A stretch of 64,000 bases of DNA, from the NCBI GenBank assembly GCA_035533215.1, contig DATLUG010000010.1, positions 62,001-126,000 on the forward strand, read 5' to 3'. The notes under the pieces were generated by a model, which worked only from the letters and a program-made list of their open reading frames with translations, had not been told where the DNA came from and did not search any database. Positions 25,148-33,517 of this stretch are shown here, piece by piece. The stretch's first letter is position 1. Each line of letters starts with the position of its first letter. Made by a program: the position numbers and the translations under genes. This DNA is from DAHUZL01 sp035533215 (lineage in GTDB: Bacteria; Chloroflexota; Dormibacteria; Aeolococcales; Bog-877).

Positions 25148-26160
25148 CGGCGGCGCCGGACCGCCGGCCGGCCGGCGGCTCCGCGGAGGGCGGCACCGTC
25201 GCCGGCGTCGACTTCGGACGCACCTGGCTGCGGCTCGCCCTCGGGAACCGGTCGGGGTCGGTCCTGGCGCAGGAGCGGGTTCCAACCGGGCCCGACCGCC
25301 GGCCCGGCGCGGTGATCCCCCTCCTCATCGAGGGGCTCCGCCGGCTGTGCGCCGCCGCCGGGCTGGCGCCCTCCGGGCTCGCGGCGGTCGCGATCGGCGC
25401 CCCCGGTCCGCTCGACCCCGATCGCGGGGTGCTCCTGCGCCCGGCGAACCTGCCCGGCTGGGACGGTGTGCCGCTGGCCGCGCTGGTCGAGGCGGCGCTC
25501 GGGGCCCCGTGCCGGGTCGAGAACGACGCCAACCTGGCCGCCCTGGCCGAGCACCGCACAGGGGCCGGCGCGGGCACCCGCAACTTCGTCTACGTCACCG
25601 CCAGCAGCGGGATCGGAGCCGGGCTGGTGTTCGAGGGCCGGCTCTACCGGGGATCCTTCGGGACCGCCGGCGAGCTGGGCCACACGGTGGTGGACCCCTC
25701 GGGTCCGCGCTGCGATTGCGGCAACCGGGGCTGCCTGGAGGCGATCGCGTCGGGGACCGCGATCGCCTCCAGGGCCGAGCGGGCGCTGGCGGAGGCGGGC
25801 TCGGACGCCGACGGACCGCTCGGACGGAGGGCGGCCGCCGGGCCCCTGGACGGCTCCGCGGTGGCGGCGGCGGCCGCGGCCGGCGACCCGATCGCGATCG
25901 GCGTGCTGACCTCGGCGGCGCACCAGCTCGGCCTCGCCCTCGGGGGCCTGGTCAATCTCCTGGGACCGGACGCCATCGCCGTCGGCGGCGGCGTGACCCA
26001 GGCCGGACCCCTGTTCTGGGACGCGCTCCGACGCGGGCTGGCGGCGGGGAGCTTCCCCGACATCCTGGCCCGCTGCCGCGTCGGGCCGGCCCAGCTCGGA
26101 CAGGACCAGGGGGTGATGGGCGCCGTGGCGTGGGCCGCCCTGGCGGCGGGGGAGGGCTGA
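25144..26160 (+). CDS. ROK-family sugar kinase, probable glucokinase
   Basis: Cytosolic ATP-dependent hexose kinase. N-terminal phosphate loop VAGVDFGRTWLRLAL, catalytic region ENDANLAALAEH (Asp general base) and TASSGIGAGLVF. The ROK zinc signature is CDCGNRGCLEAIASG with its Cys residues, preceded by ELGHTVVD carrying the conserved His. Length 338 residues, GTG start in a GTGA overlap with nfo. Glucokinase is the commonest activity, but N-acetylmannosamine or fructose kinase cannot be excluded. Confidence 0.88.
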   Translation: MTAAPDRRPAGGSAEGGTVAGVDFGRTWLRLALGNRSGSVLAQERVPTGPDRRPGAVIPLLIEGLRRLCAAAGLAPSGLAAVAIGAPGPLDPDRGVLLRPANLPGWDGVPLAALVEAALGAPCRVENDANLAALAEHRTGAGAGTRNFVYVTASSGIGAGLVFEGRLYRGSFGTAGELGHTVVDPSGPRCDCGNRGCLEAIASGTAIASRAERALAEAGSDADGPLGRRAAAGPLDGSAVAAAAAAGDPIAIGVLTSAAHQLGLALGGLVNLLGPDAIAVGGGVTQAGPLFWDALRRGLAAGSFPDILARCRVGPAQLGQDQGVMGAVAWAALAAGEG

Positions 26161-26197
26161 GACGGCGACCGAACCGAGCGCGGCGGCGCTGCGGTCC

Positions 26198-27580
26198 GTG
26201 CTGCTCCCGATGGAGGCGGCCCTCGGAGGGCGCGCCCGGATCGTCGGGGGCCACGTGCGCGACCTCATCCTCGGGCGCACCCTGGCGTCCGACGTCGACG
26301 TGGTGGTGGAGGGGGCCGATGCCGAGGTGGCGGCGCGATGGCTCCGCCGCCACTGGCGGCGGAGCGAGCCGGTGGTCGCCTTCGAGCGGTTCGGCACCGC
26401 CCAGCTCAACCTCCGCCTCGCTCGCGGCGGACTGACGGTGGAGTTCGTCAGGGCCCGGGCCGAGGCCTACGACCCTGGGAGCCGCAAGCCGACCGTCCGC
26501 CCGGGGACCCTGGCCGAGGACGTCTGGCGCCGCGACTTCACCGTGAACACCCTCCTCCTCGACGGCCGCGGCGCCGTCACCGACGTCACCGGGGCCGCGC
26601 TGCCCGACTGTTTCGGATGCCGGCTCCGCACGCCGCTGGCGCCCCGCGCCACCTTCGCCGAGGACCCCCTGCGGATGCTGCGGGCGGCCCGCTTCGCGAG
26701 CCAGCTCGACTTCGAGGTCGACCCCGCCGTGGTCCGGGCGATGACCGGGGCGCGGGAGCGACTCGCGATCGTGTCGATGGAGCGGGTGCGCGACGAGCTG
26801 CTGAAGCTCGTGCTGTCTCCCCGCCCGTCGATCGGCCTTCGCCTCCTGGAGCGGACGGGGCTGCTCTCGGCGTTCGCCCCCGAGCTCTCCGCGATGGTCG
26901 GCGTCGAGCAGGGCGGCTACCACGTCGGCGACGTCTTCACCCACACGCTGCTCGCCGTGGACCTCGCCCCGCCCGATCGCCTGGTGCGGCTGGCGACGCT
27001 CCTCCACGATGTGGGCAAGCCGCCGACCGCGGCCCGGGCCGGCGGGGGCGGGGACGGGCGGATCACCTTCCACGGCCACGCCGAGGCCGGGGCCCGGATC
27101 GCGGCCGAGCTGTGCCGCCGCCTCCGCCTGCCCCACGAGGAGGCGGCACGGGTCGCCAGGATCGTCGCCCTCCACATGCGACCGATCCAGTACCGGGCGG
27201 ACTGGGAGGACCGGGCGGTCCGGCGGCTCTGGCACGACGCGGGGCCGCTGCGGGATGCCCTGCTGGCGGTCGCCCGCGCCGACACCGGGGCCTCCCGCTA
27301 CCCCTCGCTGGATGCCCTCGACGACCTCGCCCGGCGCCTTCGCGAGGTGGCTGAGACGCTGCCGCAGGGGGTCGTGCCGCCGCTCGACGGCCACAGCCTC
27401 AAGCGGCACTTCGGACTCCGCGACGGGCCCTGGATCGGGCGGGCGCAGCGGCTCCTGGTGGCGGCGGTCGTCGACGGAGCCGTGGCCGACGGCGACGGCG
27501 CCCAGGCCGCGGACCATCTCGCCCGGCACCGGGCGGACTGGGAGCCGCTCCCAGGTGAGCGGGGGGCCGCGGCCGGGTGA
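26198..27580 (+). CDS. CCA-adding/poly(A) polymerase-family nucleotidyltransferase with HD domain
   Basis: Class II tRNA nucleotidyltransferase/poly(A) polymerase family, 460 residues. The head has VGGHVRDLILGR and the catalytic DVDVVVEG (residues ~30-40). RRDFTVNTLLLD, AEDPLRMLRAARFASQLDF and ERVRDELLKLVLSP follow. An HD phosphohydrolase domain with LLHDVGKPP, FHGHAEAGA and ALHMRP lies in the middle. Whether it adds CCA or only part of it cannot be told. The GTG at 26198 is the first suitable start after the kinase stop. The protease gene overlaps its stop (GTGA). Confidence 0.9.
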   Translation: MLLPMEAALGGRARIVGGHVRDLILGRTLASDVDVVVEGADAEVAARWLRRHWRRSEPVVAFERFGTAQLNLRLARGGLTVEFVRARAEAYDPGSRKPTVRPGTLAEDVWRRDFTVNTLLLDGRGAVTDVTGAALPDCFGCRLRTPLAPRATFAEDPLRMLRAARFASQLDFEVDPAVVRAMTGARERLAIVSMERVRDELLKLVLSPRPSIGLRLLERTGLLSAFAPELSAMVGVEQGGYHVGDVFTHTLLAVDLAPPDRLVRLATLLHDVGKPPTAARAGGGGDGRITFHGHAEAGARIAAELCRRLRLPHEEAARVARIVALHMRPIQYRADWEDRAVRRLWHDAGPLRDALLAVARADTGASRYPSLDALDDLARRLREVAETLPQGVVPPLDGHSLKRHFGLRDGPWIGRAQRLLVAAVVDGAVADGDGAQAADHLARHRADWEPLPGERGAAAG

Positions 27581-28908
27581 GGCGGCGTCACCGTCCCGGC
27601 TGGGCGAGGTTCGCCCCCGGCGCCGCCGCGCTCGGGCTGCTGGCCTGGGCGGCCGCCGGCCCGCTGGCGCCGGTGCTGGCGGGAGGGCTGCCGGCGGCCG
27701 CCCCGGCGGCCCTGTCCACCCCGGCCCTCGGCACCGGGGCCTGCCCCGAGTTCGTCTCCCCCTGCCTCACCCCCGCTGCGCTCGAGCGCCTCTACGGGGA
27801 GGCGACCCTCCTCCGCGCCGGATGGCAGGGCCGGGGCGAAAAGGTGGTGGTCGTCGTCTCCTACGGCGACCCGGTCCTGGCCCAGGACGTCCGCACCTTC
27901 GACGCGCGGTTCCACCTCCCCGCACTGGGGCTCACGGTGCGCGCCCCCCTGGGGCTGGCGCGGTTCGACCCGCGGCGGCCCGACATGGTCGGCTGGCAGG
28001 AGGAGACCGCCCTCGACGTCGAGACGATCCACGCCGTCGCGCCGCTCGCCCGGGTCGTCGTCCTCACCAGCCCCATCGACGAGACCGAGGGGGTGCAGGG
28101 GCTGCCCCAGTTCCTCGCCCTCGACCGGTACGCCCTGAGCCACCGGCTCGGGTGCATCTTCTCCCAGAGCTGGGCGACCGAGGAGCGCGACCTGGGCAGC
28201 CCCGCCGGTCGCGCCGAGGTCCTGCGCTACGCTGCCTTCGACCGGACCCTCACCGGAGCGGATGGCTGCACCGTGCTCAGCGGCTCGGGCGACACCGGCG
28301 GACTGCCCGAGGTGGCGTTCCCCGCCGACCTGCCCTGGGTGACCGCGGTCGGCGGCACCCAGCTCGTCGGCGCCCCGGCGTCGCCGCCGGGCTATCGCCA
28401 GGTGGCGTGGCCGGGGAGCGCCGGGGGGGCCAGCGCCCTCTTCCCGGAGCCGACGTGGCAGCGCCGGCTGCCCCCGGCGGTGCAGGCCGTCCTGCGCGGG
28501 CGGCGCGGCCTCCCCGACGTCGCGGCGGCGGCCAGCCCCCGCCTCAACCTGGCGGTCGTGGCCGGGGGCGGGTGGATCACCGCCAACGGGACCAGCGAGG
28601 CGACCCCGGTCTGGGCGGGGCTGGTCGCACTCGCCGACCAGATGGCGGGGCACCCGCTCGGCGACATCAATCCCCTGCTCTATCAGCTGGCCGCGAGCCC
28701 GAGCGGCCGGGGCGCCCTCCTCGACATCGTCCAGGGGACCAACGCCGTCCCCGACGCGGTGCCTCCCGCCCCCGGCCACCGCGCGGTCCCGGGATGGGAC
28801 CTCGTCACCGGCCTCGGTTCCCCCTGGGCGGCCCAGCTGGTCCCGGGCCTCGTCCGGCTGGCGCGCTGCCGCGCCGGGCCGGCGCCCCCGGCCGGCTGCC
28901 CCGCCTGA
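27577..28908 (+). CDS. secreted S53 (sedolisin) serine-carboxyl peptidase
   Basis: A 443-residue exported protease: hydrophobic signal segment at residues ~12-36, then a catalytic domain of the sedolisin family. The Glu-xxx-Asp pair is in EETALDVET (E143 and D147), the oxyanion Asp is in SGSGDTGG (D239) and the nucleophile is in NGTSEATPVWAG (S340). The C-terminal calcium-site region DIVQGTN plus PGWDLVTGLGSP is present. The pro-kumamolisin activation domain that normally precedes the protease is missing, with only ~50 residues between signal and protease domain. GTG start in a GTGA overlap with the nucleotidyltransferase gene. Confidence 0.88.
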   Translation: MRRRHRPGWARFAPGAAALGLLAWAAAGPLAPVLAGGLPAAAPAALSTPALGTGACPEFVSPCLTPAALERLYGEATLLRAGWQGRGEKVVVVVSYGDPVLAQDVRTFDARFHLPALGLTVRAPLGLARFDPRRPDMVGWQEETALDVETIHAVAPLARVVVLTSPIDETEGVQGLPQFLALDRYALSHRLGCIFSQSWATEERDLGSPAGRAEVLRYAAFDRTLTGADGCTVLSGSGDTGGLPEVAFPADLPWVTAVGGTQLVGAPASPPGYRQVAWPGSAGGASALFPEPTWQRRLPPAVQAVLRGRRGLPDVAAAASPRLNLAVVAGGGWITANGTSEATPVWAGLVALADQMAGHPLGDINPLLYQLAASPSGRGALLDIVQGTNAVPDAVPPAPGHRAVPGWDLVTGLGSPWAAQLVPGLVRLARCRAGPAPPAGCPA

Positions 28909-28931
28909 GGGCGGGGTCGGCGGGAGGGCAC

Positions 28932-28939
28932 GGTACACT
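28932..28939 (+). promoter_or_regulatory. -10 promoter element for the rplI-dnaB operon
   Basis: GGTACACT, followed by a leader of about 60 nt to the ATG at 29007, which has GGAG 2-3 nt upstream. It falls in the only gap between the protease gene and the ribosomal-protein operon. Confidence 0.5.
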
Positions 28940-29006
28940 ACGGGCTCGCTGCGGCGCCGGGCCCGGCCGATGGCAGGGATCTGGGCGCCGGCAGGACACA
29001 GGAGCA

Positions 29007-29573
29007 ATGGTCCGGCGCGTCCGCACGATCCGCAGGCTGGTCCTCGACCTGCCGGGCCAGGTGAGGCTCGCCTACTGCCTGACCCGCGATCCGCGCACGC
29101 CCAGGCCGCTGAAGCTGCTGGCCGGCGCCGCGGTGGCCCTCATCCTCACCCCCGCGGTCAACATCCCTTTGTGGGTGCCGGTGCTGGGGCAGATGGACGC
29201 GGTGGCGCTCCTGGTCCTCTGCCTGCGCCGGTTCAACGGGATGGCGCCGCCCACGGTGCGGGCGGAGCTGGAGGAGCGGCTCCGCACCGGCACCAGCGCC
29301 TTCGACCAGGACCTGGCGAGTGGTGGGCGGGTCGCCCGGGAGCTGGCCCGCTGGGTCGGCGAGCGGGCGCGCGCTCCGTTCGGCAGGCGGCCGGCCCCGC
29401 GGGCCGAGCCCAGCCTCGCCGATCCTTCAGGCTGGGACCGCCGCCCCGCCCCCGCCGGTCCATCCCCCGTCCCGCCCGCTCCGACCTCACCCCCCCACGC
29501 CGGACCCGGCGCCCCGTCGGCGCCTGTCGATGGGACCACCACCGGCGACGATCGAGGAGGCGACCAGCCGTGA
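29007..29573 (+). CDS. DUF1232 (YkvA)-like membrane protein
   Basis: A 188-residue protein whose middle matches the YkvA/DUF1232 pattern: DPRTPRPLKLLAGAAVALIL, then TPAVNIPLWVPVLGQMDAVA and a second hydrophobic helix with LCLRRF. This gives two short membrane helices around the conserved Pro-rich turn. The Asp of the family's IDLIPD motif is replaced (VNIPLW). The C-terminal ~55 residues are Pro/Ala-rich and probably disordered. Function of the family is unknown. rplI overlaps its stop (GTGA). Confidence 0.7.
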   Translation: MVRRVRTIRRLVLDLPGQVRLAYCLTRDPRTPRPLKLLAGAAVALILTPAVNIPLWVPVLGQMDAVALLVLCLRRFNGMAPPTVRAELEERLRTGTSAFDQDLASGGRVARELARWVGERARAPFGRRPAPRAEPSLADPSGWDRRPAPAGPSPVPPAPTSPPHAGPGAPSAPVDGTTTGDDRGGDQP

Positions 29574-30013
29574 AGATCATCCTGACCAAGGACGTCAGCG
29601 GAACCGGACAGGCGGGCGACGTCCGCGACGTCGCCGACGGGTTCGCCCGCAACTACCTCTTGCCGCGCCGGCTGGCGGTGCACGCCAACAGCCGGATCGA
29701 GGCCCAGGTGACCCAGCAGCGCAGCCGCCAGCGCCAGCGCGAGGAGCGCGAGGTGGTCGACGCGCGCGCGCTCGCCGCGAAGCTGGAGGCGAGCGTGCTG
29801 CGGATCACCGCCCGTGCCGGCGAGAGGGGCAAGCTCTACGGCGCGGTGGTCAACATCGACGTCGCGGAGGCGGCCGAGGCGCAGCTCGGCGTCACCCTCG
29901 ACCGTCGCCACATCGAATTCGAGCCCGCCCACGAGACCGGCGAGCACCTGGCGGTCGTCCGTCTCCACAGCTCGGTCGAGGCCAAGCTCCGGGTGGAGGT
30001 GGTGCCCACGTGA
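29570..30013 (+). CDS. rplI: 50S ribosomal protein L9
   Basis: Binds 23S rRNA near the L1 stalk. The N-terminal signature is clear (GQAGDVRDVADGFARNYLLPRRLAV), a charged connecting helix follows (QQRSRQRQREEREVVDARALAAKLEA) and the C-terminal domain ends in VEVVPT. Length 147 residues, normal. The GTG at 29570 has GAGGAGG 9 nt upstream. Usually next to rpsR/ssb/rpsF, here only the downstream dnaB neighbour is kept. Confidence 0.96.
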   Translation: MKIILTKDVSGTGQAGDVRDVADGFARNYLLPRRLAVHANSRIEAQVTQQRSRQRQREEREVVDARALAAKLEASVLRITARAGERGKLYGAVVNIDVAEAAEAQLGVTLDRRHIEFEPAHETGEHLAVVRLHSSVEAKLRVEVVPT

Positions 30014-31413
30014 CGATCCGCCCCGAGGTGCGCGGGGGTGCGCTGACGCCAGCCGACGCGCCGAGCGGGCTGCGGGTCCCCCCTCACAACCTCGACGCGG
30101 AGCGCTCGGTGCTGGGCGCCCTCCTGCTGGACAAGGAGCAGATCGGGTCGGCGGTGACGGTGCTGGACCCGGACGACTTCTACCTCGGCGCCCATGGCGA
30201 CATCTACCGAGCGATGCGAAACTGCTTCACCCGATCGGTCCCCATCGACACCCTGACCCTGGCCGACGAGCTGGAGCGGGAGGGCACCCTCTCGCGGGTC
30301 GGCGGTCTCGACACCCTCGCCACCCTCGCCGGCAGCGTCCCCACCGCTGCCAACCTCGAGTACTACGCCCGCATCGTGCGCGACCACGCCTCCAAGCGGC
30401 GGCTGATCCAGGCCGGGGGCGACGTCGCCCGGCTCGGGTTCGACGAGCGGGTGGAGGCGGCGGAGGCGATCGAATCGGCCGAGCGGCTGGTGTTCGCGGT
30501 GGCCGATCGGGGCCGCGCGCGCGGCGACTTCCAGCCGCTCAGCACCAGCCTGACCCAGACCTGGGACGAGCTCACCAGGGTCTACGACAGTCGCGATGTC
30601 CGCGCCGTCACCGGGGTGGCCAGCGGCTTCGTCGAGCTCGACGAGGTGACCAGCGGCTTCCAGCGCTCCGAGCTGATCGTGCTGGCGGCCCGCCCGGGGG
30701 TGGGCAAGACCTCCTTCGCCCTCAACATCGCCCGCAACGCCGCGGTCCGGCGCCAGCATGCGGTGGCCATCTTCAGCCTGGAGATGAGTCGCGACAACCT
30801 GGTCCAGCGGATGCTCTGCAGCGAGGCGGGTGTCGACGCCTACCGGCTCCGGACCGGCCAGCTCGGCGACGACGCCTGGCCCCGCATCGCCCGCGCCATG
30901 GACACCCTCAACCGGGCCCGGATCTTCATCGACGACACCCCCTCACTGTCGATCATGGAGATGCGGGCCAAGGGGCGTCGCATCCGCGCCACCGAGCACG
31001 TCGACCTGTTCGTCGTCGACTACCTGCAGCTGATGCGGGCCAGCGGGCGGCAGGAATCGCGCGCCCAGGAGGTGTCGGACATCTCCGCCGGCCTCAAGGG
31101 CCTCGCCCGCGAGCTCGACGTGCCGGTGCTGGCGATCTCCCAGCTCAACCGGGAGTCGGAGCGGCGCACCGACCGCCGGCCCCAGCTCAGCGACCTGCGC
31201 GACTCCGGCAGCATCGAGCAGGACTCCGACATCGTGATGTTCCTGTACCGGCCGGGGATGCACGAGGAGGGGAAGGACCCCGGTCTCACCGAGCTGGAGA
31301 TCTCCAAGAACCGCAACGGGCCGGTGCGCCGCCTGTCGCTCTACTTCAACGCCGGGCAGACGACGTTCCGGGACCTCGATCGCCACCACCAGGCGGTGCC
31401 CGAGGAGGTCTGA
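30010..31413 (+). CDS. dnaB: replicative DNA helicase DnaB
   Basis: Hexameric 5'-3' helicase of the replisome, 467 residues with no intein. The N-terminal primase-interaction domain begins at VPPHNLDAERSVLGALLLD. The RecA-like domain has Walker A ARPGVGKTSFAL, the segment IFSLEMSRDNLVQRM, Walker B LFVVDYLQLM, QLNRESERR and the arginine-finger region SDLRDSGSIEQDSDIVMFL. GTG start overlaps rplI (GTGA), the usual L9-DnaB order. Confidence 0.96.
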   Translation: MTIRPEVRGGALTPADAPSGLRVPPHNLDAERSVLGALLLDKEQIGSAVTVLDPDDFYLGAHGDIYRAMRNCFTRSVPIDTLTLADELEREGTLSRVGGLDTLATLAGSVPTAANLEYYARIVRDHASKRRLIQAGGDVARLGFDERVEAAEAIESAERLVFAVADRGRARGDFQPLSTSLTQTWDELTRVYDSRDVRAVTGVASGFVELDEVTSGFQRSELIVLAARPGVGKTSFALNIARNAAVRRQHAVAIFSLEMSRDNLVQRMLCSEAGVDAYRLRTGQLGDDAWPRIARAMDTLNRARIFIDDTPSLSIMEMRAKGRRIRATEHVDLFVVDYLQLMRASGRQESRAQEVSDISAGLKGLARELDVPVLAISQLNRESERRTDRRPQLSDLRDSGSIEQDSDIVMFLYRPGMHEEGKDPGLTELEISKNRNGPVRRLSLYFNAGQTTFRDLDRHHQAVPEEV

Positions 31414-31633
31414 GGGCGCCTCCCGCCCGGCCGTGGTCGGCGGGATCGGGCGCGCGCGCCGGACGGCCGGGGCCGGCTCGAGAGCGACCGCCGCCGAAGG
31501 CGGCCGCGGCCGACCGCCGGGCGGACGATCCGGCCGCCGTCGTGGACCGCACCCACCCGGTCGACGAGAGCCAGGGTCCTCGGTCCGTCCGAACGTCGCC
31601 GCCGGGCGCCGCGCCGCCACCCGGCGGCCGCAC

Positions 31634-32008
31634 TCATCCGCCGGAGGGCTCCAGACCCCAGCTCACGATGGCGGTCGGGGTGATGCGGATGATCGCTCCC
31701 AGCGGCTCGCCGTCCGCTCCGCGGGCGTCCCGGAGCGCCAGCCCGCGGCCTCGGACCATCACCGCCCGCGGCCGCCACGGCGGCAGGACATCGTCGACGA
31801 CCAGGGCCACCTTGGGGTTCTGGAGCACGTTCTTGAACTTGCGGGTGCGGGCGAGGTCGCGGCCCGTCACGTCGATGGTGCCGGCGGCGGGATCGAATCG
31901 CCACCCGAGCGGCACGACGTGGGGGAGGCCGTCGGGGTCGACGGTGGCGAGACGACCGAGCCGTCGCTCGGCGAGGTAGGCGAGCTCGGCACTGGAGAAG
32001 GCCCTCAC
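31634..32008 (-). CDS. PPOX-family flavin/F420-type protein
   Basis: Split-barrel protein of 124 residues in the pyridoxamine-phosphate-oxidase-like superfamily, the subgroup often annotated F420-dependent oxidoreductase. Recognisable are the start FSSAELAYLAERRLGRLATV, the barrel strand PHVVPLGWRFD, and RTRKFKNVLQNPKVALVVDDV, the cofactor-phosphate region. Cofactor (F420, FMN or heme) and substrate are unproven. GTG start. It is divergent from a MarR regulator, with a strong promoter and operator-like palindrome between them, so it is probably the regulated target. Confidence 0.82.
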   Translation of the reverse strand: MRAFSSAELAYLAERRLGRLATVDPDGLPHVVPLGWRFDPAAGTIDVTGRDLARTRKFKNVLQNPKVALVVDDVLPPWRPRAVMVRGRGLALRDARGADGEPLGAIIRITPTAIVSWGLEPSGG

Positions 32009-32133
32009 GGTGCCGACCCCACCCGAGCGCGGGAGCGGGCCGTGCCGTGGGGGCGCGAGGGATCGCGGACCCCTCGGCGCCGGTCGCCGCTGCCCGTGGT
32101 CACGGCCGTCCCGGGTATCGCATCCGGATCAAC

Positions 32134-32161
32134 GTTATAGAGAGGACAATACTCTTGTCAA
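32134..32161 (-). promoter_or_regulatory. sigma70-type promoter of the PPOX gene
   Basis: On the minus strand TTGACA (32161-32156) is followed after 16 nt by TATAAC (32139-32134), the best -35/-10 pair seen in the window. The palindrome GACAA-TACTC-TTGTC lies in its spacer and overlaps the -35. The leader to the GTG at 32008 is about 120 nt. Confidence 0.7.
32145..32159. promoter_or_regulatory. putative MarR operator
   Basis: GACAA, five bases, TTGTC: a perfect 5-bp inverted repeat inside the divergent promoter region, placed so that binding would block the PPOX promoter and act close to the regulator's own start. Confidence 0.55.
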
Positions 32162-32169
32162 CGATTTGC

Positions 32170-32175
32170 TAGGAT
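32170..32175 (+). promoter_or_regulatory. -10 element of the MarR gene (leaderless)
   Basis: TAGGAT ends 7 nt before the GTG at 32183, which favours that codon over the in-frame GTG at 32177. Confidence 0.55.
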
Positions 32176-32182
32176 CGTGGGC

Positions 32183-32659
32183 GTGGACGGTTGCGAGCGC
32201 CCGCAGGCGCTCCTGGTCTGGATGGCGCTCTCCGAGGTGCTGGCCCGCGGCCGGGTCCGCGTCGATCGCGCCCTGCAGCAGCGGGCCGGCCTGACGCTGG
32301 CGGACACCCTGGTCCTGTGCCAGGTGGCGCTGGCCCCGGGCGGACGTCTTCGGATGGTCGACATCGCCGATCGCCTGGGCATCGGCAAGAGCGCGGTCAC
32401 CAAGACCGTCGATCGACTGGAGCGGCGGGGGTGGGTGGTGCGCCAGCGCCCGGGGCTCGACCGCCGCACCGTCCACGCGACCCTCGCCCCGACCGGGGCC
32501 GAGGTGTTCCGGTCGGCCCGCCCCGTCTTCGTGGCGGCGGTCACCCGCGAGCTGACCGGGCCGCTGACCGGAGCCGAGCTGGGAGAGCTCCGCCGACTCG
32601 TGGGCAAGCTCCTCGGGGGTGGCGCATCGCTGCCGGGAGCGGTCCTCGCCCCCATCTGA
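32183..32659 (+). CDS. MarR-family transcriptional regulator
   Basis: Winged-helix dimeric regulator of 158 residues. The N-terminal helix ALLVWMALSEVLARGR is followed by the recognition region MVDIADRLGIGKSAVTKTVDRLERRGWV and the wing RQRPGLDRRTVHATLAPTG. It is expected to sense a small phenolic or oxidising ligand. GTG 32183 is chosen because of the leaderless -10 box. It probably represses the divergent PPOX gene and itself through the palindrome at 32145-32159. Confidence 0.9.
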   Translation: MDGCERPQALLVWMALSEVLARGRVRVDRALQQRAGLTLADTLVLCQVALAPGGRLRMVDIADRLGIGKSAVTKTVDRLERRGWVVRQRPGLDRRTVHATLAPTGAEVFRSARPVFVAAVTRELTGPLTGAELGELRRLVGKLLGGGASLPGAVLAPI

Positions 32660-32687
32660 GCGGACCCCGCGACCCCGGGGTGGGGCC

Positions 32688-32693
32688 TATCAT
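32688..32693 (+). promoter_or_regulatory. -10-like element upstream of second PPOX gene
   Basis: TATCAT, about 100 nt before the ATG at 32794, which has its own GGAGGG. The same hexamer occurs before the permease gene at 54081. Confidence 0.35.
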
Positions 32694-32793
32694 CGCGGTG
32701 GCACCGGCCCCGGCCGGGCCGCGCCCGGAGGGCCCGCTCCGGGAGAGGAGCCCTCGCTGCCGCCGGGCCCGCGCAGCGCCACGGAGGGTCACG

Positions 32794-33189
32794 ATGCTGG
32801 AGCAGGACGTCAGGGCGCTGGCGACGGCGCCGAACTTCGCCGCGGTGACCACGCTCGGTCCGACCGGGCGACCCCAGACCCAGATCATGTGGGTCGACTG
32901 TGACGATGAGGACGTGGTCTTCAACACCGAGGTGCACCGGCAGAAGTACAAGAACATCGGCCGCGACCCCAGGGTCACGGTGACGATCTGGGACCGCGAG
33001 CAGCCCTATCACTACGTCGAGGTGCGCGGCCGGGTCGAGGGGCTGGAGCGGGGGCCGGCGGCCCGGAGCCACATCGACCGCCTCAGCCAGAAGTACAACG
33101 GGCAGCCCTACCCGGACTCGGCGATCCAGTCGGAGCGGGTCATCGTCCGGGTCCGCCCCGACCGCCAGCGCATCTGGAACCCGAGGTAG
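32794..33189 (+). CDS. PPOX-class F420/FMN-type oxidoreductase
   Basis: Split-barrel protein of 131 residues, from a different subgroup than the gene at 31634. Key segments are NFAAVTTLGPTGRPQTQIMWV, FNTEVHRQKYKNIGRDPRVTVTIWD and YVEVRGRVEG, typical of the F420-dependent PPOX enzymes of Actinomycetota and Chloroflexota. The ATG with GGAGGG 5 nt upstream is preferred to an in-frame GTG at 32698. The substrate is unknown. Confidence 0.85.
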   Translation: MLEQDVRALATAPNFAAVTTLGPTGRPQTQIMWVDCDDEDVVFNTEVHRQKYKNIGRDPRVTVTIWDREQPYHYVEVRGRVEGLERGPAARSHIDRLSQKYNGQPYPDSAIQSERVIVRVRPDRQRIWNPR

Positions 33190-33517
33190 CGGCCGGGCCG
33201 CGTCCAGCCGTCGCCGCGGGGCGCGACCCGGGGGACGCGTGTATGCTGCCCCCTGGCCCGGCCGGCCGGGGTCGGGCTCGGGCTCCGATCACGCCGCTGC
33301 AGGCACCCCGCCACGAGGCCGGGGCCCTGCCCCCCTCCGACTCGGCTCCGGCCCCGTCCATCCCCTCCGACGCAGGCGCCCGAGTGAACTGGCACATCGT
33401 CTTCCCTGTGGGCACGCCCCCGCCCCGCCCCGCCCATCCGCCCGGGCGCGGGGATGGGCGCGTGCTGCCGCCCCGGCGCCCGCTGGCGGCCGCGATCCCG
33501 CCGTGGTCCGGGCCCCG
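33190..33517 (+). other. purA upstream region, no gene seen
   Basis: About 330 bases without a protein-like frame. TATGCT at 33242 (after GCGTG) is a possible -10, giving a leader of roughly 265 nt for purA. No known riboswitch was recognised by eye. Confidence 0.4.
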
